A stretch of DNA of 64,000 nucleotides from JBQTGK01 sp052400665 (GCA_052400665.1 JBQTGK010000001.1); one strand, 5' to 3'. Counted from the first letter of the stretch, positions 26,579 to 37,040 are shown. The notes: generated by a model from the letters alone, not told the origin. A program made the numbers and translations.

Positions 26579-28252
26579 TTACCAACCAGGGTTTTGCTCA
26601 ATATGAGTCAAATCAATTTCTGTTTGCGGAATTGGCCACAAATAATGTTTCCCTGGATCAAATGTACGTGTTCCCCAAGAAAGAGTAACTTCTTCATTTG
26701 TATCTGGATCAGTATAAGTTAATCCTTTTGGCACTCCCGGCATTACATCTTCAGCTATTTTCCATCGGCGAATATCCAATAAGCGTAAACCTTCGAATGC
26801 AAGTTCTACTCTGCGTTCTCTTCTTAGAATTCTTCTAAGTTCTTCCTGATTTTTACCTGGAGTTATAATTGGCATATTAACATCAGCACGTTGACGCACT
26901 TCATTAATTGCATCATAAACTGACTGATCAATTTCATTAGCTTCTATCTTCGCTTCTGCATAAGTTAGTAATACTTCAGCATAACGGATCAGAATGTAAT
27001 GAATGGAACCATTCCACAAATCACCATTATCAACATCCTCTTCAGAAATGTATTTTAACCAATTGTAACCAGTACCCGTTTTATTCCATTGACCGCCAGT
27101 TCCATCTGTTAAATCATCGCCAGGAACTATTTCTTTTCCAGGATAATTTGCTCCTGGTATAGAATTAAAAACTCCATCTCTCCAATCATGACCTGGATAA
27201 AGAATAGAATAAGTTAATCTAGGATCACGATTTGCATATGGATTATTAGGATCAAACAAGCTAGATTCACTAATAATATGACCATCGATACATTCATAAT
27301 CATCAACAAGAGACTGCATTGGACAACCACTACTCCAACCTCCTACAGAATTTGGCCCATAGTTCTTTACCGTAAAATTGTACTGCTTTTCTTTTAATTC
27401 CTGAAGATCAAATATCACTTCTGAATTTCCAATCCCTTCGTAGGTAAACATCTTTTCGTAACTCGGATAAATTGTATAAACCCCTAAATCCATTACTTCT
27501 TTTGCCGCATTAGCTGCTTCTGTCCATTTTTCCTGATATAGAAGAATTCTAGCTTTCAGTGAAACTGCAGCACCTTTTGTTACTCTTCCTTTATCGTCGC
27601 TACCATATGAACTAGGTAAAATTATCGCAGATTCCGACAAATCTTTCACAATAGCTTCTAAGATAACATTTTTATCTATTCTCTTACTGTTTTCAGAGGC
27701 TAGCTTATTTCCTTCTGAATCTTCATTTGGTTTTGTATCTTCAGGAGTTAGACTAGAGGTTACAAATGGTACATCACCAAACAAATAAACCAAATCAAAA
27801 TAGAAAAATGCTCTTAAAAATTTGGCTTCAGCTAGCAATCTAGCTTTGTAATCTGCATTTATATCTGTTACACCATCAGCACCTTCCAAAATACGATTAA
27901 CTCTTTGGATTCCTTTATAGCGCTCCATCCAACGACTTTCAGCATACCAATCATATGCCGAAGCTGTACCATCTGCCAAACGATAACCAGCATTCCAAGA
28001 GTGATGATCAAGAGCATTATCTGTAATTGCTTCAATACGCAATAAATCTGTCGAATAACCGTAATTTACACCCCAGTTATTAAAACCAATGGATGAATAA
28101 GCACCATTAACTGCATAAACTAAATCTTTTTCTTGAGTAAAGAATGTTGCTGAAGAAACTTGATCACTGGGAGTTCGTTCCAGAAAATCATCACTACAGC
28201 CTGCGAATACCATCAAAAAAACTGTGGCTAAGCATATTATATTTGTTTTCAT
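26579..28252 (-). CDS. susD: SusD-like starch-binding outer membrane lipoprotein
   Basis: Start at 28250-28252 (MKTNIICLATVFLMVFAGC) gives a lipoprotein with the lipobox FAGC and a C-S-D-D-F start of the mature protein. 557 residues. The N-terminal SusD motif DFLERTPSDQVSSATFF and the C-terminal RRERRVELAFEGLRLLDIRR, followed by YLWPIPQTEIDLTHIEQNPG, are diagnostic of RagB/SusD. It caps the SusC channel and binds the glycan outside the cell. It lies 64 bp after susC. Confidence 0.96.
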   Translation of the reverse strand: MKTNIICLATVFLMVFAGCSDDFLERTPSDQVSSATFFTQEKDLVYAVNGAYSSIGFNNWGVNYGYSTDLLRIEAITDNALDHHSWNAGYRLADGTASAYDWYAESRWMERYKGIQRVNRILEGADGVTDINADYKARLLAEAKFLRAFFYFDLVYLFGDVPFVTSSLTPEDTKPNEDSEGNKLASENSKRIDKNVILEAIVKDLSESAIILPSSYGSDDKGRVTKGAAVSLKARILLYQEKWTEAANAAKEVMDLGVYTIYPSYEKMFTYEGIGNSEVIFDLQELKEKQYNFTVKNYGPNSVGGWSSGCPMQSLVDDYECIDGHIISESSLFDPNNPYANRDPRLTYSILYPGHDWRDGVFNSIPGANYPGKEIVPGDDLTDGTGGQWNKTGTGYNWLKYISEEDVDNGDLWNGSIHYILIRYAEVLLTYAEAKIEANEIDQSVYDAINEVRQRADVNMPIITPGKNQEELRRILRRERRVELAFEGLRLLDIRRWKIAEDVMPGVPKGLTYTDPDTNEEVTLSWGTRTFDPGKHYLWPIPQTEIDLTHIEQNPGW

Positions 28253-28316
28253 ATAATCAATTTTTAAATAATCCGATAACAATCGGGAATTTCACTTATT
28301 TCTCTCTTACATTCCA

Positions 28317-31300
28317 TTAAAAACGAACTTGTACTCCAACCGTATAAGTGGAAACAGGAGGATAGTAACTTGGTCTACCATTATAAGTTTCCGGATCAAG
28401 TCCTGATTCAACATCTGTAATGGTAAAAAGGTTGGTCGCTCCTGCATAAACTCTAAGTTTCTCAAGTTTTAATTTTTCGAGAACTGTTTCGTCAAAGGAA
28501 TAGCCAATTTGTAGATTTTTAAGTCTAATATATGAAGCATCTCTAATCCAAAAATCATTATACAAATAATTGTTTTTGTTCGAAGCAGCTTGTAATCTTG
28601 GAAAAGATGCGTCTGTATTTTCAGGTGTCCACCGATCTAAAACCCTTTTGGTTGTGAATATTTCATATGATGGACCTTCGTTAGGAGCTCCATAGAAATA
28701 GTTCTCAGCGTCTAAAACACCTTGAACAAAAGCACTAAAATCAAAACCTTTGTATTCCAAATATAAATTCAAACCAAAGGTGTAGTGAGGAATAGATGAA
28801 CCAATCACTTTCCGATCATCATCATTTATTTCACCATCCCCATTTTGATCAACCAACTTGATATCTCCAGGCCTTAAATCTGACTGATTTGGTTGAGTTG
28901 CATGTTGATCAATTTCAGCCTGAGTTTGAAACAAACCTTCAGATTCATATCCATAGAAAGAATTAATAGCCTCTCCCTCTTTTAATATATTAAAACCACT
29001 TATTGATGGTTCATTTCCTGCAAAATCAATCAATTCATTTTTTACATCAGAAATATTAAAACCCACTGAGTAAGTCAAATCCTTAATCTTATTTCGATGA
29101 ATAATAGCTAGTTCCCATCCGGTATTTCGAACTTGTCCTGCATTGGTTTCAGAAGCATCTAAACCTGTTAAATAAGAAATTGGTAAATTTAATAACACAT
29201 CTTTTGTGTCTTTCTGATACCAATCAGCTACAATTTCAATTTTACTATTAAATAAACTTACATCAAAACCAAAATCAATCATCTCAGTAGTTTCCCAGGT
29301 TACATCTGTATTCGCATAGTATCTCTGAGAATATCCATTAACCTCTGCATCATTGAAATTATATGAATAATCGGCATACACGGTTGATGTGAATCTATAA
29401 AACCCTATATTTTGATTTCCCAATTGTCCCCAACTTGCTCTCAACTTAAGATTATCTATCTTAGTAAAGCGATCCATAAATTTTTCCTCACTCATTCTCC
29501 AACCTGCTGAGAAAGATGGAAAAATGCCCCATTTATGTCCTTTTGCAAATCGTGATGATCCATCGTAACGAATATTTCCTTCAAGAAGATATTTCCCTTT
29601 GTAGGAATAATTAGCTCTCCCCAAATAAGATAGTAATGACCAATCTTCCTGATAACCATTATTAGTCTGACCTTCAGCATCACCTGTATTTAGCTCATCA
29701 TAATTATCTGCATATATATTTGTTCTCATACCTCTAAGTACATAGGCTGTATTTTCAGTAACTTCAGAACCTGCTAATAGATCTAATTGATGATCTCCAA
29801 ACGTTTTATTATAATTTAGTAGGGCTTTAAAATTTAACTCCTCTTGTTTCCAGCGTCTATCAACCAATCTACTCGGCGACCATTTCTGTATAACACTTTC
29901 AGTATCTTGTGGATCTACAAAATCGTATTCAGCTCGAAATTCCTTATAGCGATTGTTTATACTCTTGTATGAAAGATCTGTTTTAAAAGTCAAACCTGAT
30001 AAAATCTCTAAATCAGCACCAATTTTCATATTAAGTGCTTCTTTTACAATCTCATTTGTTCCTCCCACCTCGAGAGAAGCAAGCGCATTTGTATTATCCT
30101 TATTTAACCCATAAGCTCCATTTGGATATTTTAATACCGTAACAGGCGATGTATTAATCATTTCATTTAAAGCTGAATTATACCTATATGGCCTTTCATT
30201 ATCTTTACGACTAAATGAAATATCTGCTCTAACTTTTAAATTATCCTTTACCTGAAAGTCCGTATTCAATCGAAATCCAAATCTTTTTGCCTCTACATTT
30301 TTAAGCATTCCCTGTTGATCCATATGATTCAATGATAATGCAATTCTAGACTTTTCATTTCCACCACTTATACGAATTGATTGATTAAAAATTGGAGCCG
30401 TTTCAAATAATTCATCAAGAATATTTACATACGGATAGTTAATCGGATCATCTCCAGCTACTGTCTTTCTGATATATTCATCAGTATACTTAGCATTTAA
30501 ACCGGCATTTACAAGTGCCTCATTAACAAGGTTAAGATAATCTTCAGCACCTACCAATTCAGGAAGTGTTGCGGGAGTTTGCCATCCATAATAGCCGTTA
30601 TAATCAACTTTATACTCTCCTACTTTTCCTCTTTTCGTAGTAATTAAGATTACGCCATTTGCAGCTTTTGCACCATATATAGACGACGATGCTGCATCTT
30701 TTAATATAGATATACTTTCAATATCATTAGGGTTAACATCTCTTAGTAACATTTCAATACCATCAACCAACACTAAAGGTGCTGTTTTTGAAGCATTATT
30801 AGCATCTGGGATACTTGCAATTCCACGAATATTGATGTTAAGATTTTCATCTCCAGGAGCTCCTCCTCGATCAACAATTGTTACACCAGTAGAAACTCCT
30901 TGAAGAGCCTGACGAGCATCAGTCATTGGTTTCTTAACCATCTCATCTCCTTTAACAGCAGATACAGAACCTGTTAAGTTGGCTTTCTTTTGAGTACCAT
31001 AACCAACAACTACAATTTCTTCCAATCCAAGAGCATCTTCAATCATAGTTACATTGATTGTGCTAAGATTACTTACATTAAATTCTTGTGTAACATAACC
31101 TATATAAGAAAATACCAAAGTTGAGTTCTGAGGAACTACTAATTCATATTCACCATCAATATTAGTAGTGGATCCTATGGTTTTTCCTTTCACAGTAACA
31201 TTCACTCCAGGTAAACCAAGTCCAGTATTATCAACTACCTTTCCTTGAATGGTTTTTTCCTGACTAGGTTGAATTAAAACGTTTTCGTCATTAGAACTAG

Positions 31301-31415
31301 CTTTCGCTGGCATCGCCACACCCAATATTGCAATTAGAAACAAGCTAGGAATCCATGAATAACTTTTCTTTAGAAAGCAGATTTGCCTTACTAAACCTTT
31401 TAAGATTAGATTCAT
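28317..31415 (-). CDS. susC: SusC-like TonB-dependent outer membrane transporter
   Basis: 1032 residues. A signal peptide (SLFLIAILGVAMPAKAS) is followed by a carboxypeptidase-like regulatory domain (IQGKVVDNTGLGLPGVNVTV), the SusC linker EEIVVVGYGTQKKANLTGS, a plug domain (NINIRGIASIPD, LVDGIEM, SISILKDAASSSIYGAKAAN) and a long beta-barrel ending in an aromatic (TVGVQVRF). It imports oligosaccharides with energy from TonB. Two direct repeats upstream are candidate binding sites for the neighbouring regulator. Confidence 0.97.
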   Translation of the reverse strand: MNLILKGLVRQICFLKKSYSWIPSLFLIAILGVAMPAKASSNDENVLIQPSQEKTIQGKVVDNTGLGLPGVNVTVKGKTIGSTTNIDGEYELVVPQNSTLVFSYIGYVTQEFNVSNLSTINVTMIEDALGLEEIVVVGYGTQKKANLTGSVSAVKGDEMVKKPMTDARQALQGVSTGVTIVDRGGAPGDENLNINIRGIASIPDANNASKTAPLVLVDGIEMLLRDVNPNDIESISILKDAASSSIYGAKAANGVILITTKRGKVGEYKVDYNGYYGWQTPATLPELVGAEDYLNLVNEALVNAGLNAKYTDEYIRKTVAGDDPINYPYVNILDELFETAPIFNQSIRISGGNEKSRIALSLNHMDQQGMLKNVEAKRFGFRLNTDFQVKDNLKVRADISFSRKDNERPYRYNSALNEMINTSPVTVLKYPNGAYGLNKDNTNALASLEVGGTNEIVKEALNMKIGADLEILSGLTFKTDLSYKSINNRYKEFRAEYDFVDPQDTESVIQKWSPSRLVDRRWKQEELNFKALLNYNKTFGDHQLDLLAGSEVTENTAYVLRGMRTNIYADNYDELNTGDAEGQTNNGYQEDWSLLSYLGRANYSYKGKYLLEGNIRYDGSSRFAKGHKWGIFPSFSAGWRMSEEKFMDRFTKIDNLKLRASWGQLGNQNIGFYRFTSTVYADYSYNFNDAEVNGYSQRYYANTDVTWETTEMIDFGFDVSLFNSKIEIVADWYQKDTKDVLLNLPISYLTGLDASETNAGQVRNTGWELAIIHRNKIKDLTYSVGFNISDVKNELIDFAGNEPSISGFNILKEGEAINSFYGYESEGLFQTQAEIDQHATQPNQSDLRPGDIKLVDQNGDGEINDDDRKVIGSSIPHYTFGLNLYLEYKGFDFSAFVQGVLDAENYFYGAPNEGPSYEIFTTKRVLDRWTPENTDASFPRLQAASNKNNYLYNDFWIRDASYIRLKNLQIGYSFDETVLEKLKLEKLRVYAGATNLFTITDVESGLDPETYNGRPSYYPPVSTYTVGVQVRF

Positions 31416-31481
31416 AAAAATTAGATTAGTTAATAAATAAATTACTTAAAAGAGATTAACTATCTCCTTATAAAATGATGT

Positions 31482-31582
31482 CACAAAATGACCAACTTGA
31501 ATTATTCCTCATTTTATTGATCATTCCCAACGATTACAAAACACGCATATTCAGGGCAATTCGACTAGCACAAACTGACCAA
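31482..31582. promoter_or_regulatory. Pair of CACAAAMTGACCAA direct repeats upstream of susC
   Basis: CACAAAATGACCAA (31482-31495) and CACAAACTGACCAA (31569-31582) differ by one base and lie 87 bp apart, the nearer one 67 bp from the susC start. They are good candidates for the binding site of the AraC-type regulator encoded next door. The rest of 31416-32008 holds no gene. Confidence 0.5.
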
Positions 31583-32008
31583 AGTAAAGTAATTGCTGAC
31601 CAATTGTAAGATTTTAAATAAAATAGCTTAAAAGTTGTGGGGGTATCTAAATATGTTCAGTGAATAATTAATCCTATTTCATTTCATCATGAAGAATTAA
31701 TTCTGTACGATAAATCGACATCCTAAGTAAAAGATGAAGATGAATCATTTTAATTTTTTTGGGAGTTCAGATCAGTAGCTCATTAAAAAATCCAAAGACT
31801 GGTAAAGAGCATCCTTAACAAACAAATTTATAGAAATTAAAATTGGAGAAATCCAACATGCTTGTGATCGATCCTTATTTTATTTGTGATTTTTACAACT
31901 TGCTTCTCCATGGAACGGGAAACAATATACTCAGCTAATATAACTGTTTATACAAATTTTGCATTTGAAGATTCCTTCAGTCAAACATTCAAGCCTGCAA
32001 TTTTAAAT

Positions 32009-34675
32009 CTATTCCGGATTCTTAATGAAATTTTCGTAGTATTTTTTATACTCAGATGGTGCAATTCCATATTGTTGCTTAAAACAACGCGTAAAATAGG
32101 AAGGTGAATTAAATCCTCTATTGTATGCAATTTCATTGACACTATATTTTGCTTCAATAAGTAATTTAGTAGATCCTACAAGTCGTATAAACCGAATCAA
32201 TTCATTAGGAGACAAATCTGTCTTTGTTTTTAGTTTACGATAAAAATTAGACTTACTCATTTGCATCCCATCATATAATTCGTTTACATTATAAGAAGTA
32301 TCAGAGACCTTATTCTCAATTAAAGATATTGCTTTATTCATAAATTCATCGCTCATCCATTCTCTCAAAATTCGCTCTTCGGGAGATTCTAAATTTTCAT
32401 TTTCCTCAACAACCAGACCGTGAGCATTCCTTCTTTTTTTGAAATTAAAAAACAAATAAGTACCAAGAACAATACAAACCACAAACCATAGTAAAGCAGA
32501 CAGGTTAAATGAACGCTTAATTTTAAATTCAAAATGTTTTACCTTATCATTTATTATTCCATCTGAATTAATCGCTGTAATATCTATCTGATACTTTCCT
32601 TTACTTAAATAGGAAAAATCAAGAATATTTTGGTCTGATGGAAGATAACACCATGTAGAATCTGGATGACTAAAGCAATATGCAATTCCATTATCTTCCT
32701 GATTATTAAAAGAATAGTTCCAAATAGTAAAAATACAATTTGTTACTTTATCTTGTTCAACATCAAATAAAGGTTCAGATAAATAGCTATTTGTTTCAGG
32801 CGAAATTGAAATAACACCATCGTTACTTCCAAAATAAAATGTACCAGAATGAGTACGCAATAATTTACTATGGTTAAAACTATTTGCTTTGGCTCCTCCA
32901 GGAATCTGGTAACTTGCAAATAACTTTAGTTTAGGATCAAAACGATACATCCCCATTCTGGATCCTAACCAATACTGACCTTCTTTGTCTTTTCCAATTG
33001 ATGTGAATTCAATCACTTTATTAGGTGGGTTAAAAAAAACAGGCTTCGGATTATCGGTTTGAATTAAGGCAAGACCTTTTGAAGTAGCAACCCATATTTC
33101 AGTAGGACTATTAATAAATAAATCAAACACTTCAGAACCAAAGTCAAATTTATGCTGGTTGTAATATAATTGAAAATCCCCTGATAAAATCCACGTGTTA
33201 TTTAAGGAGTCCACATTAATATCAATAGAAGGTATGCTATCTATTTGTGATAAATCGCTGGATTCACCACGACAAACAAAACTTCCCTTATTGGAACAAA
33301 TATATAATTTATCATTAAATTGTTTTAGTCCATAAATATAATCGTTTTTGCTCAAGCCGGCCTCTGAAGAGAATAATTGCCCAGATGCAACTATTTTATT
33401 TGATTTTTTGGGAGGGTAAGAGGCCGTAATAATCCCCATATGTCGTGTACCAATATAAAGTTTATCCTTAAAATGTAATATCGCCTCAATAAATAAATCA
33501 TTCATATTCCCTTGTAAAATGGGAGCTGACTTTAACTCTTCTTCCTTCTCATTAAGCATATATAAGCCTTTGCCAGAAGTTCCTATCCATATTTTACCAT
33601 CACGACTCTGGTTAAGCGCATTTATGTAACCTGCTTCACTTTCATTCTCCTGATTAGTGGCCTTGAATTTTCTATATGTAATTTTTTTTCGATCTATTCT
33701 ATTTAAACCAGCACGATTTGTCCCTACCCAGACAGAACCTGAAATATCACAATAAAGGACATTAACTTGAGAATCATAATAGTCATTAAATGTTTCATTA
33801 TCTCGATTAATATACTCTTTTAATGAATATTTATTATTTGAATAATAAACTTGCTGAACAAATTCATTGCTTGTTCCCACTATTATCTCATCGTTTAGTG
33901 AGATAGTTAATGATGAAAAAAAGTTTGAAACATCATTTTGTGAAATACTTAATGACGAAAATAAATTTGAAGCATCTTTTCTTATTTCTTCTTTACCAGA
34001 AATCCAAATCCCTTTTTCTGTTAAATATATAGGGACTCCATTACTCAAGTATTGAATGGATAAGACTTTTTCATTCTTAATATTAGTAAGATTATTGCTA
34101 AGAATAAGGACACCGTTATCAAAACTTACTTCTCGAATTCCATTCTTATTTGTACCCAAGAGTATTTTCCCTTCAGAAGAAATTTGTTTACAGGAAATAG
34201 ATTCATTTGAAACTTTAACACCGATTTTAGTGAGTTTATTATATTCAAAAATTCCAGACTCACTACCGATGAAAATATGATTCTGAATTTGGAAGAGTGT
34301 TGTAATTGTAGAATGATTGTTTTCAGGCAGATAAAGTTTAGTATAACTTCTATCGGAAATAGAGAAAATAAAATTCCCTTTATTTGTTCCCAGTAGCAAC
34401 TGGTTCTTCGAAACTTGATCAATAAAAGATATAGTATATCCTGAAATAGAATCGGACATTAAATAATTCGTAAATTCCTGACCGTTATAACTATTTAAAC
34501 CTTCTAGAGTTCCAATCCATAATAATCCTGTAGTATCTTGAAATATTGATAAAATGGTATTGTTAACAATACCATGTTCTGTCGTATATTTGGCAAGTTT
34601 CTGGAAATACTGATCAGCTAGCAACTGTATACTACAGAGAAAAAATAATAAAAAAATAAAAAATGTTCTTTTCAT
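32009..34675 (-). CDS. SusR-like transmembrane AraC-family regulator (propeller sensor without kinase)
   Basis: Start taken at 34673-34675 (MKRTFFIFLLFFLCSIQ), giving a signal peptide or anchor. 888 residues. The periplasmic part has Reg_prop beta-propeller blades (GLLWIGTLEGLNSYNG, KIWIGTSGKGLYML, YWLGSRMGMYRFD) and a Y_Y_Y domain, then one membrane helix near residue 745 (LLWFVVCIVLGTYLFF). The C-terminus is an AraC HTH (KSNFYRKLKTKTDLSPNEL, SPSYFTRCFKQQYGIAP). No histidine kinase or receiver domain is present, unlike hybrid two-component regulators. It likely senses an oligosaccharide in the periplasm and activates susCD. It is directly upstream of susC on the same strand. Confidence 0.9.
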   Translation of the reverse strand: MKRTFFIFLLFFLCSIQLLADQYFQKLAKYTTEHGIVNNTILSIFQDTTGLLWIGTLEGLNSYNGQEFTNYLMSDSISGYTISFIDQVSKNQLLLGTNKGNFIFSISDRSYTKLYLPENNHSTITTLFQIQNHIFIGSESGIFEYNKLTKIGVKVSNESISCKQISSEGKILLGTNKNGIREVSFDNGVLILSNNLTNIKNEKVLSIQYLSNGVPIYLTEKGIWISGKEEIRKDASNLFSSLSISQNDVSNFFSSLTISLNDEIIVGTSNEFVQQVYYSNNKYSLKEYINRDNETFNDYYDSQVNVLYCDISGSVWVGTNRAGLNRIDRKKITYRKFKATNQENESEAGYINALNQSRDGKIWIGTSGKGLYMLNEKEEELKSAPILQGNMNDLFIEAILHFKDKLYIGTRHMGIITASYPPKKSNKIVASGQLFSSEAGLSKNDYIYGLKQFNDKLYICSNKGSFVCRGESSDLSQIDSIPSIDINVDSLNNTWILSGDFQLYYNQHKFDFGSEVFDLFINSPTEIWVATSKGLALIQTDNPKPVFFNPPNKVIEFTSIGKDKEGQYWLGSRMGMYRFDPKLKLFASYQIPGGAKANSFNHSKLLRTHSGTFYFGSNDGVISISPETNSYLSEPLFDVEQDKVTNCIFTIWNYSFNNQEDNGIAYCFSHPDSTWCYLPSDQNILDFSYLSKGKYQIDITAINSDGIINDKVKHFEFKIKRSFNLSALLWFVVCIVLGTYLFFNFKKRRNAHGLVVEENENLESPEERILREWMSDEFMNKAISLIENKVSDTSYNVNELYDGMQMSKSNFYRKLKTKTDLSPNELIRFIRLVGSTKLLIEAKYSVNEIAYNRGFNSPSYFTRCFKQQYGIAPSEYKKYYENFIKNPE

Positions 34676-35088
34676 CGTATACTCTAGGTTAAATTCAAAG
34701 GTAGAAAAATAAGAAATATTCACAACACGTACCAAATTGAAAAAATATCAACTTACCCTACAAACCTAATCTTTAAAATTTCATTTATGCCTATGTAATT
34801 TCAATTAATTCTCATTGTAAAACCAGTATTTTTCGACTGGATATATCGCTCAAACTTTGTTTTTCGCTTTTTAAGAAAAATCTTCATTTTTACAACTTTT
34901 TACAACTCAAATTATCTATATGTGTAAATTATAGTGTAAAAAAAATGTATAACAAAAACAAAAAAGGTACTCCCATCATCATGAGAACACCTTCATTATT
35001 TTATATAAACACCACACATACGAACAAATACAAGACAATATATATTTATATAATGATGGTGTTTACCCCTAAAGAACTACCCCCTTTT

Positions 35089-35285
35089 TCCCAAAGGGTT
35101 TTTATGAAGTTTATCTTCAACATTTCATCTGACATATTTGAATTCATTTTGTCGTAAATAAGATAAAAATTTGTGACAGATTTAAAGCACGATAAGCTTA
35201 TTGGCTTCATCCAAAACTTCATTCTCAAAACTATCGAGATAAATCTGAGTAATTTTTTCTGTTGTATGTCCAAGTCCTTCGGAAT
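35089..35285 (-). pseudogene. 3' remnant of a second copy of the 9780-10982 integrase
   Basis: 35089-35285 is about 95% identical to 9687-9883 (constant offset 25402). It covers the last 34 codons of the integrase, including the region of His373 and Tyr382 (GLGHTTEKITQIYLDSF), the stop at 35182-35184 and about 95 bp of downstream sequence. The match ends sharply after GGAA at 35285. A second, now deleted, element of the same family is implied. The stretch 34736-35088 before it has no gene. Confidence 0.85.
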
Positions 35286-35726
35286 ATGCTTAGCTTAACT
35301 TTGATACGATATTTGCTTTTGCGCTGATAATCCTTGACCCGGGTGCGTAGCGGAAGGGATTTACCCAGGTAGAAAATTTTGCCCGTAAATACACTTCGCT
35401 TACTACTGCTCTATTATTTTCTATTCTGAACCGAAACGTTTTTCCTGCAGAATGCAAAATTTTTACCAGGAAAAAGTACTGAGCGTGGCCGCTCAAAAAA
35501 GATGACAAAAACTGATAGCACCCGACCTAGCAGGCGAGCCTTAAGTGAGCAATGAAGGCTTTTTGCCTGATGGTATTTTTTCTAATTTGTATGTTTCCTT
35601 TCGATTTACTTCTCCCCTTTCTTTATACTATCTATGTGCGAGCTTGAGACCACAAGGCTGTTTACTTACTAGGCAATAAATAGATGCGAAATTTTAAATT
35701 AGCACCTCTCTTTAAATAAGCTACAT
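35286..35726. other. Gene-free stretch with conserved-looking, higher-GC sequence
   Basis: A 220-bp part (about 35315-35530, with ACCCGGGTGCGTAGCGG and inverted GAGCGTGGCCGCTC) is richer in GC than its neighbours and can be read as a spurious 72-residue frame. It looks like the remnant of a repeat or of another element end. No credible gene is seen. It starts exactly where the integrase remnant stops. Confidence 0.4.
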
Positions 35727-37040
35727 TTACTGTTGAATACTGCTTTTTCTATGAATCGACCATCTTAATATAATAAACCCCATAACTCCCGATACCAGAG
35801 AACCTGCAATAATTCCAATCTTAGCTGAATTTATATAAATAGCATTATCGAATGCTAAACCTCCAATAAATAGAGACATTGTAAAACCTACACCTGATAG
35901 TATTGCCACTCCCACTATATCAGTAAAATTTGTTTGTTGAGGAAATTCTGCAATCTTAAATTTAACACTTAGATAAGAAAAAAGAGAAACGCCAATTGTT
36001 TTTCCTACAAATAACGAAACTGCTATATTAAAAGCAAAGGAAACATCAATAAGCATATCACTTGAAAAATAAACCCCTGCATTTGAAAGTGCAAAAATTG
36101 GCATAATCATAAAAGCCACCCAATAATGTAAACGATGCTCCAACTGTTGCAATGGTGATTGTACTTTATTGGTCCATTCCTCAATATTATCAATCGCCAC
36201 CAACTGGTTTGTTGATAAAATTGGCAGTTTATTTGTATTACTCGATGCTATCAATCTATTTACGATTTCCTGAAGTTGATGCACAAATCTAAATTCTGTT
36301 ATCTTTTGTCTGATTGGCACAGCAAAGGCAAGTAATATTCCCGCAATAGTCGGATGCACACCCGATTTTAAAAAAAGTACCCAAATAACAAGACCAAAAA
36401 TAAACAATACAATTTTACTGTGTATTCTTAGATAGGATAGCAAATAAAGAACTACAAGTAATATTCCGGCAACTAGTAACATTAACCACGATATATCGCC
36501 CGTATAAAATAAAGCAATAACCAGTACAGCTCCAATATCATCAATTATAGCAAATGCGGTAAGAAATATCTTCAAACTTATTGGCACTTTATTACCAAGC
36601 AATTTCAATATAGCCAATGTAAATGCAATATCTGTAGCCATAGGAATACCCCATCCATTTATTGTTTCGGGACTACTATTTAAAACTAAGAAAAGGGATA
36701 AAGGGATAAGCATGCCTCCTATAGCAGCAAAAATTGGCAAAGAAGCTTTTTTAAGAGAGTTCAATTCCCCAATCAGGATCTCTCTTTTTATTTCAAGACC
36801 AATTAGAAAAAAGAAAACTGCCATCAAGCCATCATTTATCCATAATATCAATGGTTTAACCAGTGTAAAACTATCCGATTTAATTCCAATTTCATAATCC
36901 CACACCGAGCTAAAATATTCTCGTATTGGCGAATTAGAAAGTACCAATGCAAGTGCCATTGAAATAAAAAGAAGAACACCACTAAAACTTTCAGCTTTAA
37001 TAAATTTTTGAATTGGGTTTAAAAAGGTATCACTTTTCAT
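35727..37040 (-). CDS. nhaA: Na+/H+ antiporter NhaA
   Basis: 437 residues with about 12 membrane helices. Recognisable NhaA motifs are FFFLIGLEIKREILIGEL, GWGIPMATDIAFTLAIL and FLTAFAIIDDIGAVLVIALF, which holds the two adjacent Asp residues of the ion site. It exchanges Na+ for H+ across the inner membrane and fits a marine lifestyle. Length is slightly above the E. coli protein (388), due to a loop of about 30 residues in the middle. It stands alone. The flanking stretch 37041-37579 has no gene apart from a terminator. Confidence 0.95.
   Translation of the reverse strand: MKSDTFLNPIQKFIKAESFSGVLLFISMALALVLSNSPIREYFSSVWDYEIGIKSDSFTLVKPLILWINDGLMAVFFFLIGLEIKREILIGELNSLKKASLPIFAAIGGMLIPLSLFLVLNSSPETINGWGIPMATDIAFTLAILKLLGNKVPISLKIFLTAFAIIDDIGAVLVIALFYTGDISWLMLLVAGILLVVLYLLSYLRIHSKIVLFIFGLVIWVLFLKSGVHPTIAGILLAFAVPIRQKITEFRFVHQLQEIVNRLIASSNTNKLPILSTNQLVAIDNIEEWTNKVQSPLQQLEHRLHYWVAFMIMPIFALSNAGVYFSSDMLIDVSFAFNIAVSLFVGKTIGVSLFSYLSVKFKIAEFPQQTNFTDIVGVAILSGVGFTMSLFIGGLAFDNAIYINSAKIGIIAGSLVSGVMGFIILRWSIHRKSSIQQ

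Noticed and set aside
35290..35508. 72-residue minus-strand frame after the integrase remnant
   Set aside because: No start context or family pattern; it overlaps inverted GC-rich words and looks like non-coding repeat sequence.
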